A stretch of 36,626 bases of DNA, taken from an uncultured Lachnospiraceae bacterium (GTDB lineage Bacteria > Bacillota > Clostridia > Lachnospirales > Lachnospiraceae). The DNA is taken from positions 1 through 36,626 of the forward strand of contig CALWDR010000045.1 of NCBI GenBank assembly GCA_944376745.1, written 5' to 3'. Shown here piece by piece: positions 1-7,592 of the stretch (its first letter is position 1; each line of letters opens with the position of its first letter). The notes beneath the pieces are model-generated. The model was not told the DNA's origin. It did not search any database and was given only the letters and a program-made list of their open reading frames with translations. The position numbers and the translations under genes are program-made.

Positions 1-162
1 ATGGACCAAGGACTGGAGCAGGGAATAGAGGCGTTTATCCTTGACAATCTGGAGGAAAAGATACCAGAGGAGCGCATTATTGAAAAATTGCAGCGAAGAT
101 TCCGGTTGACGGAAGCGGAGTCCAGAGTGTATTTTGAAAAGTATGCCATGGCAGTGCGGTAA
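1..162 (+). CDS. C-terminal tail of an Rpn-family (PD-(D/E)XK nuclease/transposase-like) protein, partial
   Basis: An open frame runs from the first base to a TAA at 160-162 (53 residues). It is rich in Glu, Lys, Leu and Arg and contains ERIIEKLQRRFRLTEAE. Tails of this kind close the Rpn/PDDEXK transposase-like proteins that are abundant in Lachnospiraceae, where a short helical segment follows the nuclease domain. The catalytic domain would lie upstream of the window, so the ATG at position 1 is probably internal. The assignment rests only on resemblance of the tail. It is followed by a good intrinsic terminator, which fits the true end of a gene. Confidence 0.5.
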   Translation: MDQGLEQGIEAFILDNLEEKIPEERIIEKLQRRFRLTEAESRVYFEKYAMAVR

Positions 163-266
163 AAGTGAGAAAGGAGCTTACCATCGTCCCGGGGAAACGG
201 CGGCGGAGGTGCTGAAGGTCACAGGGATTATGGAATAGGGATTGAATATGCATAGAAACTATGGCA

Positions 267-300
267 GAGAGGCTGTTGCGGATTTGCAGCAGTCTCTTTT
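267..300 (+). terminator. Rho-independent terminator
   Basis: Stem arms at 269-279 and 286-296 pair over 11 positions (two G-U) around the loop GGATTT and are followed by TTTT at 297-300. It lies downstream of the partial Rpn-type gene and upstream of the response regulator. The stretch 163-266 holds no gene I can recognise. Confidence 0.7.
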
Positions 301-367
301 AATCTCGATTACGTAACTTCACCGAAACTCCACTTTTGTGTGTTATCCTGAAGGCGGAGGTGTCGAA

Positions 368-771
368 ATGGCCAAAACAATTCTGATTGTGGAAGATGAA
401 GCGGCGATCCAGAACATCATCAAAGCGTTTCTTGAGGACGCGGGATATACCACGGTCTGCGCGGATGACGGCTTAGAGGGGATCGCGAAATTCCGTCAGT
501 GCAGCCCCGATTTGGTGCTCCTTGACCTGATGCTGCCGAAGATCAGCGGTTTCGCGGTCTGCGAGCTGATTCGGAGAGAAAGCCGGGTCCCCGTCATCAT
601 GCTGACTGCCCGGGATGACGATGACAGCCAGATGAAAGGCTTTGACGCGCTGGCGGACGATTACATTACCAAGCCCTTCAGCATGCCCCTGGTCACGCGC
701 AGGATCGAATGGGCGTGGATTACATAGAAACGATTCGGGGGCTGGGGTATAAAATTGGGAAAGAAAATTAG
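368..771 (+). pseudogene. OmpR-type response regulator with the DNA-binding domain deleted
   Basis: The frame starts at ATG 368 after a GGCGGAGG-like ribosome binding site and reads MAKTILIVEDE. It has a complete receiver domain with acidic residues at 10-11, phospho-acceptor Asp53 in LVLLDLMLP, and Lys102 in DYITKPF. Directly after TRRIE the frame runs to an early stop (727). In another frame the DNA continues as GVDYIETIRGLGYKIG and stops at 769-771, which is the last strand-turn of an OmpR winged helix. The linker and almost all of the winged helix (roughly 90-100 residues by family length) are therefore gone, with loss of frame. The native 3' end still overlaps the kinase start at 755, as in an intact regulator/kinase operon. 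Any product would be a phosphate-accepting domain without DNA output. Confidence 0.85.
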
Positions 772-1900
772 GAAAAGTATTCAGGCAAAAACCTTTATCG
801 GCATGACGGTACTGCTCATCGGCTGTTGTGCCATCATTTACAGCATGGTAGTGATATTTCTGCCGAAGAATTATCAGACAAAGCTGGAGCATCAGGTCAC
901 GGCAGACTTTTACGGTATGGCCGCGCGGTTGGAGAGGGATGGCTGGGAGGCAAGCACGGACGGGCTCCTGGAATTTTCCATGAAGAACAGTACCACCGTG
1001 AAAATCAGTGACGAAAATGATAACCATGTATTCTCGGTGAACTTCGCGAATATGGAGGAGGGCGGGACCGCTTCCGCGTCTTCCCCGTCGATGATCTACC
1101 CGGTAAAAGGGCGTGAAGATCTGCTTTAACTCCTCCTCCGCGATATGAACGCCTGAATTTTCCACGGAAAGCACTCCTTCCCGCAGGGACACGGTGATCA
1201 CGGCGCCCAGGGGAGAATAAGCCGCCGCGTTGCCGATGACATTGGAAAATACCTTCTCCATCAGCCGCCCGTCCCCCTCATAATGAAAGTCGGGCTGTAT
1301 ATCCATTTGCAGCTTCATTTCCTGATCCTCCATCCTGCCGCTGTTTTTCCGGCAGACCTCCTGCAGCATCCGGCCAAGATTCAGGTCGGAGCGCGCAAGC
1401 TGAAAACCGCTTCCGCCCATCCTTGCCGCCCACAGGATTTCCTTAACGATATGCTCCATGTCGCCCGCGGTTTTCAGGCAATGGCGCAGATACGTATCTC
1501 TGTCCTTATACTGGCCGACCTTGTAAAGCATCCCCTCCAGTTCGCCCTTGATGATGGCAATCGGGGTCTTGAGTTCATGGGAGACGGAAGTAAAGAAATC
1601 GATCCGCTGTCTTTCCTGCATTCGTTCCTTCTCGATCTCCTGCTGCAGCTGCCCGTTGGCTGTTTTCAGACTGTCCAGGGCGGCGCTTAACCGTTCTGAC
1701 ATTTCGTTCAGACTGGCGGCCAGAACTCCGATCTCATCCTGCCGTCTCACATCAAATCCCGCAACCGCAACAGCGGCGGCAGCGGGCCGGGGCTGTATAT
1801 CACGAAGACGATCCTCGATCATCACGGAATCCCCTGCAAAATGGAGAACACGGAAAGCGGCGTGAGGTTTACGGCGGTCTTCTCTGCAGGGGCTATATAG
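755..1900 (+). pseudogene. VncS-like sensor histidine kinase, interrupted by an inverted segment
   Basis: The plus strand encodes the N-terminus from TTG 755: a short cytoplasmic stretch, one membrane helix (about residues 10-32), then part of the extracellular sensor to ASASSPS near 1090. At 1760-1900 the plus strand encodes the C-terminal ATPase end, RNRNSGGSGPGLYITKTIL to GVRFTAVFSAGAI. Between them, the minus strand of 1091-1759 encodes the HAMP end (FDVRRQDEIG), the H-box SVSHELKTP (His codon 1579-1577), the N-box NVIGNAAAYSP and FTPFYRVDH. Turning 1091-1759 around gives one continuous frame of 381 codons. Even then the rest of the sensor, the second membrane helix and the first HAMP helix (about 90 residues) are missing, judged by family length. 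As it stands no kinase can be made. Confidence 0.85.
1091..1759 (-). other. Inverted segment carrying the kinase catalytic core
   Basis: Seen directly: this 669-bp stretch codes on the minus strand for histidine kinase sequence, while both flanks code on the plus strand for the beginning and end of the same protein. At the right edge the plus strand resumes exactly with the codons for RNRNSGG, which in this kinase family follow RVD(H/K). On the left the kinase frame ends at RVDH. The breakpoints are placed to within a few bases by this protein continuity. Only two or three bases are shared at the breakpoints, so long repeats did not guide the event. Confidence 0.8.
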
Positions 1901-1973
1901 GAGATATATTTGTATCATTTCTATTGACATTTTCCTTTTATTTATTTTCGACGGAATAGGAGATTAGAGGTTT

Positions 1974-2909
1974 ATGAAAAAATCTAAGGTTATTACCTTT
2001 ATTGGCGGCTTTTATATATTTGGCGGCGTTATCGTATTATTATCTTTGCTGTTTCATGGGAGTCAATTAAATACAGCTTTTGGTCTGTCAAATATCCCGG
2101 ACCCTCTGATCAAGCTGTCTGTTGGAATGCTCTATATACCATTGGGTTATTTCTATGTGAAGAGGAGAAAGCCTGTAAATTGGATAATATTGGCATGCGC
2201 AATTTTAACTTTCTGCATAAGTGCTGATCTGGCAGCGAAATGGAACAGCCAGCCGTATATTGGAAATTTGCTATATTCTTTGTTTGTTATCCTTGCCACA
2301 GTCATTAGAAGAAAAGAATTTAAAAAGGTACTAAAGGACGTGAGTTTTTCCGTGGAAGAGGGAAAAATGTACGCGATCCTCGGGCCGTCGGGCTGTGGAA
2401 AAACAACGCTGCTTTCCCTGATGGGCGGCCTGGACAGCCCCTCTGAGGGACAGATTTTGTATGAGGGACAGAATATTGAGAAGATGGGACTTTCCGCCCA
2501 CCGCAGGAACAACATCGCGTTTATTTTCCAGAGCTATAATCTCATCGATTATTTAACGCCAAGGGAAAATGTGGCTTTGACCTCAAAGCTGCCGCCGCTG
2601 CCCATTTTGGAGCGCGTGGGGCTTACGGAGGAAGAAAGCAGACGGAATGTGCTGAAACTATCAGGCGGCCAGCAGCAGCGCGTGGCCATTGCCCGGGCGC
2701 TGGCTTCGGACGCAAAGGTCATTCTTGCCGACGAGCCCACGGGAAATCTGGACGAGGATACCGCGGACGACATCACCGCCATCCTGAAGGACTGTGCCCA
2801 CCGGATGAACAAGTGTGTGGTTGTTGTGACCCATGCAAGGAAACTGGCGGGGCAGGCAGACGTGGTATTTCGATTGAAGAGAGGGCAGCTGCAGATGGTT
2901 CAGGATTGA
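1974..2909 (+). CDS. Chimera: small membrane protein fused to an ABC transporter ATPase
   Basis: One frame of 311 residues starts at ATG 1974, behind GGAGATTAGAGG. Residues 1-115 are a hydrophobic protein with about four membrane helices and AT-rich codons. From [14 protein letters not shown] on, it is a LolD/MacB-type ABC ATPase: Walker [10 protein letters not shown] (137-145), a Q-loop at AFIFQSYN, signature LSGGQQQR (229-236) and Walker [13 protein letters not shown] (249-260). The first 15-20 residues usual for such an ATPase are replaced by the membrane protein. The FtsX-like permease that normally follows is absent. In VncRS-type loci the ATPase lies beside the two-component genes, as here. 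The likely origin is a deletion that joined two genes in frame. Whether the product works is unknown; all nucleotide-binding motifs are intact. Confidence 0.75.
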   Translation: MKKSKVITFIGGFYIFGGVIVLLSLLFHGSQLNTAFGLSNIPDPLIKLSVGMLYIPLGYFYVKRRKPVNWIILACAILTFCISADLAAKWNSQPYIGNLLYSLFVILATVIRRKEFKKVLKDVSFSVEEGKMYAILGPSGCGKTTLLSLMGGLDSPSEGQILYEGQNIEKMGLSAHRRNNIAFIFQSYNLIDYLTPRENVALTSKLPPLPILERVGLTEEESRRNVLKLSGGQQQRVAIARALASDAKVILADEPTGNLDEDTADDITAILKDCAHRMNKCVVVVTHARKLAGQADVVFRLKRGQLQMVQD

Positions 2910-2937
2910 TTTTTATAAGACATTTTTATATAATAGA

Positions 2938-3597
2938 GTGGTAAATATAAGGTGCGGTCAGCCCGTTGTCAAGCAGGCTGACGAGATCGCCCGGCTTCAG
3001 CAGCAGTATGCCTACTATCAGGACAAGCTCAGGGACGAGGAGCGCATACGCTCCATCTACCACGATATGAAAAATCATCTGCTCGTACTGGAGGGCAGTC
3101 AGGGGACGGAAGCCACCCGGCAGATGGCGCAGGAGCTGCGCTCCCAGATCGCGGACTATGAAAACTATATCCACACGGGCAACGAGTTCCTTGATATTAT
3201 CATCCGGGACAAAGCGGAGAAAGCCCGTGAAAAGCAGATTGACTTTTCCGCTTTTATTGATTTTGGCACAATAGATTTTATAGAGCCGCTCGCCATCAGC
3301 ACCCTGTTCGGCAACGGGATCGACAACGCCATCGAAGCCAGTGAAAAACTGCCGCGGGAACAGCGTGTGATCCTTGTCAAGGCGGGAAAGGTGCAGGATT
3401 TTGTATCGATCCTGATTGAAAATAACTGCATTGACGAGAAACCTGTGGACGGCCATACCACAAAGGCGGATAAATTCCTGCATGGCTTTGGGATTGCCAA
3501 TATGAAAAAGGCGGCGGAAAAGTACGGCGGTAGCTGTATGACCGCGCAGGCCGCCGGAAAGTTCACTTTGAAGATATTGTTGTCCGTCACAAAATAA
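2938..3597 (+). pseudogene. GHKL (AgrC/VirS-like) sensor kinase lacking its membrane sensor
   Basis: The frame opens at GTG 2938, only 28 bases after the chimeric ABC gene, and encodes 219 residues. The start shows a coiled-coil-like stretch (EIARLQQQYAYYQDKLRDEE), then the phospho-acceptor region IRSIYHDMKNHLL, an N-box GNGIDNAIEA, and a glycine-rich ATP lid GFGIANMKKAAEKYGG. This is the complete cytoplasmic kinase half of a GHKL quorum-type receptor. The usual N-terminal part with five to seven membrane helices (about 200 residues) is missing, and there is no LytTR response regulator beside it. It may be a 5'-deleted remnant or a soluble kinase. No convincing ribosome binding site precedes 2938, which favours a remnant. 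Confidence 0.75.
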
Positions 3598-3662
3598 ATC
3601 GACGGCGCAGGATCATGAAAAGGGATATTGCTTCCCGCCGCAAAATAAATCGACAGCGCAGG
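3590..3662 (+). repeat. 22-bp direct repeat pair
   Basis: Positions 3590-3611 and 3641-3662 match at 21 of 22 bases (core AAAATAAATCGAC). The first copy contains the stop codon of the GHKL kinase remnant. The intervening 29 bases hold no feature. This could be a local duplication, or a trace of slippage or recombination linked to the rearrangements in this region. Confidence 0.8.
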
Positions 3663-3719
3663 GCAATTTAACTGGTTTTGACTGGCGAAAGAGGATTTGG
3701 GTTTAAGAATGGGGGCTGA

Positions 3720-4064
3720 ATGATGAATGGATTCGAGACAATTTTGAGCGTGGGAATTCCTCTGGGAATTGTGCTGTGGGGAGTGGCTGTCTATCACCAA
3801 AAGGGTACTTGGTTTGTGGCCGGCTGGAATACCATGCCGAAAGAAGAAAAGGCGGCCTATAACGAAAAAGCAATGTGTCAGTTATTGGGAAAATGCGTTG
3901 TTTTTTGCGGAATCGGTGCTTTTTTGGTGCTGTTTGGCAGTTTTAACCAGAAAGATTCTGTCTTATGTATCGGAGTGGGGATCATAGCGGTAATGGTGGT
4001 TCTGTCAACGGTGATACCGAAGCTTAATCCGAAGAAATATCGGAAGAACAGCAAAAATCAGTGA
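3720..4064 (+). CDS. DUF3784-like membrane protein
   Basis: A 114-residue protein starting at ATG 3720 (a second ATG at 3723 is equally possible). Three hydrophobic segments lie near residues 7-25, 56-74 and 80-98. Between the first two is the stretch TWFVAGWNTMPKEEKAAYNEKAMCQLLGK, of which the part WNTMPKEEKA followed by a Tyr and a conserved Cys is the hallmark of DUF3784 proteins. These are small membrane proteins of unknown function in Firmicutes. The length fits the family. It is probably cotranscribed with the alkyltransferase-like gene 25 bases downstream. It looks intact, unlike its neighbours. Confidence 0.7.
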   Translation: MMNGFETILSVGIPLGIVLWGVAVYHQKGTWFVAGWNTMPKEEKAAYNEKAMCQLLGKCVVFCGIGAFLVLFGSFNQKDSVLCIGVGIIAVMVVLSTVIPKLNPKKYRKNSKNQ

Positions 4065-4089
4065 TCTAAGAAAAAAGGGAGGCGCGGAT

Positions 4090-4458
4090 ATGGCCAGGGA
4101 AGAGAAAAAGGACTTCAACGCAATGCTGCACAGAGATACAGATATGCCCAAAATACAGATTGTCACGGACGAGAATACCATCAAAAGATATGGCGGGGCG
4201 CGAATGTATTTTGCTCCGATGACCGCGGGAATTTTTGTGTCCATTGCGGCCTGGGCCAGCCATCAGCGTTCCGAGGAAAAAACGCCTTATTGGAGGACCT
4301 TAAAGACGGACGGAGAGCTGAATGCAAAATACCCGGGCGGCGTGGAGGCGCAGAAAGAAAAGCTGGAGGCTGAGGGGCATACTGTGCTGCAAAAGGGGCG
4401 GAAAAATATCCGGTATTATGTGAAGGACTATGAGAAGGTTTTGATGGAGCTGAAATAA
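4090..4458 (+). CDS. Alkyltransferase-like (MGMT-family) protein with an internal in-frame deletion
   Basis: ATG 4090 follows GGGAGGCG and gives 122 residues. The start (IKRYGGARMYFAP) and the end (TAGIFVSIAAWAS, TPYWRTLKTDGELNAKYPGG, LEAEGHTVLQKGRKNIRY) match a clostridial MGMT-like family. In that family TPYWRTL stands where the transferase PCHRV motif is, so the reactive Cys is absent, as in alkyltransferase-like proteins. From memory, homologues have about 40 residues between YFAP and TAGIF, covering the helix-turn-helix (PYGKV...REYLAKKH). Here FAP is joined directly to MTAGIF. The frame is kept, so a shortened product is possible, but it should not bind DNA normally. Confidence 0.65.
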   Translation: MAREEKKDFNAMLHRDTDMPKIQIVTDENTIKRYGGARMYFAPMTAGIFVSIAAWASHQRSEEKTPYWRTLKTDGELNAKYPGGVEAQKEKLEAEGHTVLQKGRKNIRYYVKDYEKVLMELK

Positions 4459-4649
4459 ATGATTACGAAACTATCCTTATGACAAATGACGGCCAAAAGC
4501 GGCTGATGGCTGTATGTCAAGCTTGGGCCTCGGCTTTAAATACCAGGCATGCAGATATTGTTCAGAACTCTTGTCAACGAGAGGCCGATATGTTACTCTA
4601 AAAAAAGAACAGCAATGAAAAAAGGAATGCTTCAAGGGAGTGTGGAAAA

Positions 4650-6446
4650 ATGGGAAAGACAGTTTCAATCGGTAATCAGGATTTTAGTTCTATTAGAGAG
4701 AACGGTTCTTTTTACGTAGATAAGACAGCTTTTATCAAAGAATGGTGGGACAATCAGGATGTAGTAACGCTGATCACCCGTCCCCGCCGTTTTGGTAAAA
4801 CGTTGAATATGAGCATGTTAGAAAAGTTTTTTTCCAATCGTTTTGCCGGGCGCAGTGATCTGTTTGAAGGACTGTCCATCTGGAAGGACGAGGGCTACCG
4901 TGGACTACAGGGCAGCTTCCCACTGATTTCCATGAGCTTTGCGGACGTGAAAGGAAATACCTTTCATTCAGCCAGAATGGGAATTATACGCAAATTAGTA
5001 AAACTGTACAGTGAATTTTCCTATTTGAGAACAAGCACAGTGCTGTCAGAAAAGGATACGGCTTATTTTGATTCCGTAAATGCGGAAATGGAAGATGATA
5101 TGGCCGTGGTCGCAATCAATTATATGTCCGATTACCTAAGCCGTTATTATGGGAAAAAGGTTATTTTGCTGCTGGACGAATATGATACTCCCTTACAGGA
5201 AGCGTATGTAAACGGATACTGGGAGGAAATGTCCGCCTTTATCCGCAGTCTCTTCAACTCCACCTTCAAGACGAATCCCTATATGGAGCGCGGACTTATG
5301 ACAGGGATTACAAGAGTCAGCAAGGAATCCATTTTTTCGGACCTGAATAATCTGGAGGTAGTAACGACCACCTCCGTGAAATATGAGAAAGCCTTCGGAT
5401 TTACGGAGGAAGAAGTGGCGGCGGCGTTGAAAGAATTCGACTTATCAGAAACCATAGAAAAAGTAAAATTCTGGTATGACGGTTTTTGCTTTGGAAATCA
5501 AACCGATATTTACAATCCATGGTCCATTACAAAATATCTGGATACGGGGAAATTTGGAAATTATTGGGCCCCTGAAGATTATCATCTTCAGGTCGCGGGC
5601 AGTCGCCAAATGTCTGCAAGCAGCCACTTGGCTCGTTGCCTTCGCGAAAATACAAGCTCCAACAATCTGATCGGAAAGCTGATTCGCGAAAGCACCGCAG
5701 ATGTCAAGATAGCGGTAGAGGCGCTTTTGCGCGGGGAACAGATAGAAACCGCCATTGATGAGGAGATTGTGTTTAATCAGCTTAACCAAAGCGACACCGC
5801 CATCTGGAGCCTGCTTCTGGCTTCCGGGTATTTAAAGGTGGAGGATGTCACCAACGAGGAAGATGAACCAACTTATTATCTTTCCATTACAAATCTGGAA
5901 GTGAAAAAAACGTTCCGGAAGATCATTCGGAGCTGGTTTGAACAGCCCTCTGCAAAATACAACGATTTTGTGAAAGCTATGCTGAAAAATGATGTGGCTT
6001 ATATGAACCATTTTATGAATCAGATGACAGAGGCAGTGTTCAGTTTTTTTGATACAGGAAAACAGAACCGATCCGAACCGGAAAAGTTCTATCATGGCTT
6101 TGTGTTGGGGTTGATTGCGGATACAAACATTCATTATGTCATCAGCTCTAACCGTGAAAGCGGATTTGGAAGATATGATGTGATACTGGAACCCAGAAAT
6201 CCGTCGGCGGATGCATATGTTCTTGAATTTAAGGTGCATAACCAGGAACGGGAGGCTACACTGGAAGATACGGTAAAGGCGGCTCTTGCACAGATTGAGG
6301 AGAAAGATTATGATGCCGCATTGCTTGCCAGAGGTATACCGAAGGAAAAGATCCATCATTATGGATTTGCTTTTGAAGGAAAGAGGGTTTTGATAGGCTC
6401 TTTAAGCTCATTGGCTAAAGCTGGATTTGATGGAGTGAAATCTTAA
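4650..6446 (+). CDS. AAA-ATPase-like protein with C-terminal PD-(D/E)XK nuclease domain
   Basis: ATG 4650 follows AAGGGAG and gives 598 residues. The N-terminal half is the AAA-ATPase-like family (PF09820): FYVDKT near the start, P-loop RPRRFGKT (44-51), Walker B LLLDEYD (D176) and the sensor stretch GLMTGITRVSKESIFSDLNNL. The C-terminal part is the associated nuclease-like domain (PF08011), with Asp510 in GRYDVILEP and the ELFKV-like acidic-x-Lys site E526-F527-K528. Residues 308-333 are an extra in-frame segment encoded by a hairpin element (5571-5648), set between YWA and NTSSNNL, which are adjacent in the family consensus. Its role is unproven; these genes multiply in gut Clostridia and Bacteroides. 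It is the first of three P-loop/PD-(D/E)XK genes in a row. Confidence 0.85.
   Translation: MGKTVSIGNQDFSSIRENGSFYVDKTAFIKEWWDNQDVVTLITRPRRFGKTLNMSMLEKFFSNRFAGRSDLFEGLSIWKDEGYRGLQGSFPLISMSFADVKGNTFHSARMGIIRKLVKLYSEFSYLRTSTVLSEKDTAYFDSVNAEMEDDMAVVAINYMSDYLSRYYGKKVILLLDEYDTPLQEAYVNGYWEEMSAFIRSLFNSTFKTNPYMERGLMTGITRVSKESIFSDLNNLEVVTTTSVKYEKAFGFTEEEVAAALKEFDLSETIEKVKFWYDGFCFGNQTDIYNPWSITKYLDTGKFGNYWAPEDYHLQVAGSRQMSASSHLARCLRENTSSNNLIGKLIRESTADVKIAVEALLRGEQIETAIDEEIVFNQLNQSDTAIWSLLLASGYLKVEDVTNEEDEPTYYLSITNLEVKKTFRKIIRSWFEQPSAKYNDFVKAMLKNDVAYMNHFMNQMTEAVFSFFDTGKQNRSEPEKFYHGFVLGLIADTNIHYVISSNRESGFGRYDVILEPRNPSADAYVLEFKVHNQEREATLEDTVKAALAQIEEKDYDAALLARGIPKEKIHHYGFAFEGKRVLIGSLSSLAKAGFDGVKS
5571..5648 (+). 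repeat. 78-bp palindromic element inserted in frame in the ATPase gene
   Basis: The segment lies exactly between the codons for ...NYWA and NTSSNN..., which are continuous in related proteins, and its length (26 codons) keeps the frame. It contains two hairpins. The first has perfect 9-base arms CCTGAAGAT (5571-5579) and ATCTTCAGG (5584-5592) with a 4-base loop. The second runs from TCGCG (5593-5597) to CGCGA (5643-5647), with further paired blocks GGCA/TGCC and GCCAA.TG/CA.TTGGC and a loop around TCTGCAAGCAG. No target duplication is visible. The structure recalls REP/RPE-like palindromic elements that insert into genes. No second copy was seen in this window. Confidence 0.7.
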
Positions 6447-7592
6447 AAAATTCACATCGTACTTGCAGGAAACAAAGCCGCAGAAGCGGCTGGCGTATTA
6501 TGAGGCTTTGAAGATACTGAAGCATAAGACGATCCGCCGTTTCGTGGTATTGTCCGGTGTAAGGCGTGTGGGAAAGACCACCATTCTCTACCAGATGATA
6601 GAGAATCTGATCGGCGAGGGGGTAAACCCGAAAAATATTTTGTATGCTACTTTTGATAATCCGATACTGAAGCTGGCTAATGTGGAGACGGTACTTTCTA
6701 TGTATGAGTCTCTTTATCCCATTGAGGGCACGAGATACCTGTTCTTTGATGAAGTGCAATACACGGAAAACTGGGAACTTTGGATGAAAGTGATTTATGA
6801 CAGCAGAAAAGAGATTCGTTTGGCGGCGACTGGATCAGCAAGTCCGATTCTTGAAAAAGGCAGCACCGACAGCGGCACAGGCAGGTGGAGTATCTTAAAA
6901 ATCCCCACCATATCCTTTTACGAGTACAGTAAGCTGCTCTCTCTTTGATGGAAAAGCTGTTTCTATACCTTTGTATGAATTCCACGGAGATTTTTAACGC
7001 GACGACAGCGGCAAAAGAACTGGAAAATATTTCAGTCAGCACGATGGAGAGCTATATCGAGGCCCTGGAAATGTCAAATCTTATTTATCTGGCAAAGCCG
7101 GTCAACGTGGGAAGCAAAGGCGCACTGAAGGGAAAGCCAAAGATTTTTATCGCAGATGCGGCCATACGCAATGCGGTACTGATGATCGAGGATGTGCTGT
7201 CGGATGAAAAGGAGCTGGGTATTCTGGTGGAAACTGCCGTATATAAGCATATGGTGTCGTTCTATCAGGGAAGTACGGCGCAGCTTGGTTATTTTCGGAA
7301 AGCCAGAGACAACCAGAAAGAGGTGGACGTCGTGGTAAAATTGCCCCAGGAGGAAATTCTCTGCGAGGTGAAATACCGCAGTAATTCTCACATTCCCACC
7401 ACAGACGCCATCGTAGAGCTGTGCCGGGACGAAAAAGCAAAGGTGACAAGCGCCTTTCTCATTACGAAACGGCTGGATGACTTTGGTATTACGAAACACG
7501 AAACCGCAACGCCGATTCTGCGGGTGCCTGCGCTGGCGTTTCTCTATCTTCTGGGAAAAGCGGAGGCAGAGGGGCGAAATGGGAAATTGTAA
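6442..7592 (+). pseudogene. AAA_14/DUF4143 ATPase-nuclease gene split by an internal deletion
   Basis: The 5' part, from about 6442 (an unsure start; the first usable codon is TTG 6463), encodes a P-loop GVRRVGKTTI, a Walker B-like YLFFDEVQY and the stretch AATGSASPILEKGS...GRWSILKIPT, and stops at 6948 after SKLLSL. In a different frame, starting right at the junction (6945), the protein continues LMEKLFLYLCMNSTEIFN to the end at 7592, with a winged-helix part, the KGKPKIFIADAAIRNAVL motif and a PD-(D/E)XK-like end (EVDVVVKLP, ILCEVKYR). By family length about 80-90 residues between the AAA module and DUF4143 are lost, and the frame is lost too. No start codon with a ribosome binding site remains at the 5' end. 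Confidence 0.8.

Noticed and set aside
1068..1785. Imperfect 10-bp inverted repeat CCGCTTCCGC (1068-1077) and GCGGCAGCGG (1776-1785) as recombination sites of the inverted kinase segment
   Set aside because: Re-inversion between them also keeps the frame, but the plus strand at 1760-1775 already reads the family-typical RNRNSGG in frame with the C-terminus, so the right breakpoint must lie left of 1760. The match is short and in GC-rich DNA, so chance is likely.
473..1930. Long minus-strand open frame as a complete histidine kinase gene
   Set aside because: Only 1091-1759 of it encodes kinase sequence. The parts to either side are antisense to the response regulator, the kinase N-terminus and the kinase C-terminus.
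4479..4601. 40-codon frame between the alkyltransferase-like gene and the ATPase gene
   Set aside because: No ribosome binding site and no recognisable family. It may be a fragment of a lost gene, but this cannot be supported.
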